Source of the DNA: Candidatus Brocadiales bacterium
Lineage (GTDB): Bacteria > Planctomycetota > Brocadiia > Brocadiales > Bathyanammoxibiaceae
NCBI GenBank assembly: GCA_030586765.1
Contig: JAUQZZ010000120.1
Location: forward strand, 1-5,992
DNA length: 5,992 nt
Direction: 5' to 3'
A program made the position numbers and the translations under genes. Under the pieces are notes generated by a model. It saw only the letters and a program-made list of their open reading frames with translations. It did not search any database and was not told where the DNA came from. Positions 5,653 to 5,992 of this stretch are shown one piece after another (the first letter of the stretch is position 1; each line of letters opens with the position of its first letter).

Positions 5653-5992
5653 GACTCATCCCCTTTCTGGTGCTCACGCCTTTGTATGATTTGTTCCCTG
5701 ACCCAACTGCCCAGGCCGTGTAAAAGGAAGATGGCCACGGTTGCTGCCACTAGCCCCACCCCTACCTTGTCAACAGTTGTCTCTACACCGAACCCTGGGA
5801 CCTTTGGAAGGTGCTTATAAAAGGGAGACATGCTGTCCCAGAAGTTAGGTTCTGAGCATCCGATGCATGGGTGACCGCTTCCGATGGGCCAACTGGTTCC
5901 ACTATTCCAGCGCACCCTTGGGCAATTGTGGAAGGTGGCAGGCCCTTTGCATCCCATCTTGTAAAGACACCACCCTTTCCTATGCCCTTCAT
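5640..5992 (-). CDS. [NiFe]-hydrogenase small subunit, C-terminal part (5' end beyond window)
   Basis: This electron-transfer subunit carries three Fe-S clusters from the active site to the cytochrome b. Only the last 116 residues are present, in a frame open to the right edge. The visible sequence begins EGHRKGWCLYKMGCKGP. WCLYKMGC gives the last two Cys ligands of the distal [4Fe-4S] cluster, spaced six apart as in D. gigas. HNCP and HPCIGCSEPNFW give the three Cys ligands of the medial [3Fe-4S] cluster. After FYKHLPKVPGFG comes one hydrophobic helix (about VGVGLVAATVAIFLLHGLG) and a charged tail, the C-terminal anchor of membrane-bound group 1 enzymes. The N-terminal Tat signal and proximal cluster, expected for the family, are outside the window. 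The HPCIGCSEPNFW wording looks more like the Wolinella/Desulfovibrio type than E. coli HyaA, but the subgroup is unresolved. The TAG stop at 5640-5642 lies inside the large-subunit gene. Confidence 0.96.
   Translation of the reverse strand, partial: EGHRKGWCLYKMGCKGPATFHNCPRVRWNSGTSWPIGSGHPCIGCSEPNFWDSMSPFYKHLPKVPGFGVETTVDKVGVGLVAATVAIFLLHGLGSWVREQIIQRREHQKGDESSQG
5660..5666 (-). promoter_or_regulatory. Shine-Dalgarno sequence that supports the ATC start of the large subunit
   Basis: The minus strand reads AAAGGGG here, 7 nt before the ATC at 5652, a normal spacing. An ATG at 5659 overlaps the last base region of this sequence, but its frame (MSHRKDSC) does not continue into the large subunit and it is too close to be the served start. 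The site lies within the small-subunit coding region, consistent with translational coupling. Confidence 0.6.

Noticed and set aside
5641..5659. Frameshift at the large-subunit start, using ATG at 5659 (would give MSHR-RIVVDP after removing one base)
   Set aside because: It needs an indel and places the ATG right on the Shine-Dalgarno sequence. The ATC at 5652 needs at most one substitution and gives correct spacing and N-terminus. Kept as the less likely alternative.
5320..5820. Plus-strand open frame of 166 codons
   Set aside because: It is antisense to the large-subunit N-terminus and small-subunit C-terminus, both certain from cluster-binding motifs.
5783..5992. Open frame starting MKGIGKGG at the right edge
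   Set aside because: It is a shifted frame of the small subunit. The correct frame reads EGHRKGWCLYKMGCKGP with the cluster-binding Cys residues.

Overview
The window is one stretch of a [NiFe]-hydrogenase gene cluster. Every gene I can support is on the minus strand and is transcribed from the right edge to the left edge. In transcription order it holds: the 3' end of the small-subunit gene (5640-5992), the large-subunit gene (3949-5652), a di-heme b-type cytochrome membrane anchor (3282-3947), the large-subunit maturation protease (2547-3041), the nickel chaperone gene hypA (2081-2431), and hypF for cyanide-ligand synthesis (1-2094, cut by the left edge). The order small, large, cytochrome b, protease is that of Hya/Hup-type membrane-bound respiratory uptake hydrogenases. 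The small subunit agrees with this because it ends in a membrane-spanning anchor.

How the genes work together (family knowledge): the two subunits oxidise H2 on the outer face of the cytoplasmic membrane. Electrons pass along the small-subunit Fe-S clusters to the cytochrome b and then to quinone. HypF makes the thiocarbamoyl precursor of the CN ligands, HypA helps deliver nickel, and the protease removes a 15-residue C-terminal tail from the large subunit once nickel is in place. hypB, hypC, hypD and hypE are not in the window.

The structural genes are tightly packed: small and large overlap by 13 nt, and large and cytochrome b are 1 nt apart. hypA and hypF also overlap. Two intergenic gaps instead hold palindromic DNA: 2432-2546 (before hypA) and 3042-3281 (before the protease). 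The clearest unit, 3192-3248, has a GTAG-hairpin / hairpin-CTAC layout like a REP doublet (REP/BIME class, mobilised by RAYT transposases in other bacteria). These insertions appear to have disturbed translation starts. The strong Shine-Dalgarno sequence after the protease gene is about 97 nt from hypA and now sits in front of a 13-codon ORF inside the palindrome. The first ATG of the protease frame lies next to a palindrome rather than at the conserved protein start.

The most notable single observation is that the large-subunit frame has no ATG, GTG or TTG upstream of its conserved N-terminal motif. It has an ATC in exactly the right place, 7 nt after a good Shine-Dalgarno sequence.

The organism is a bacterium with roughly even GC and many AGG/AGA arginine and ATA isoleucine codons. 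The hydrogenase type fits an anaerobic or microaerophilic H2-oxidising lineage. The window contains no taxonomic marker, so a phylum such as Desulfobacterota or Nitrospirota would be only a guess. I see no RNA genes, CRISPR array, transposase gene or plus-strand gene.
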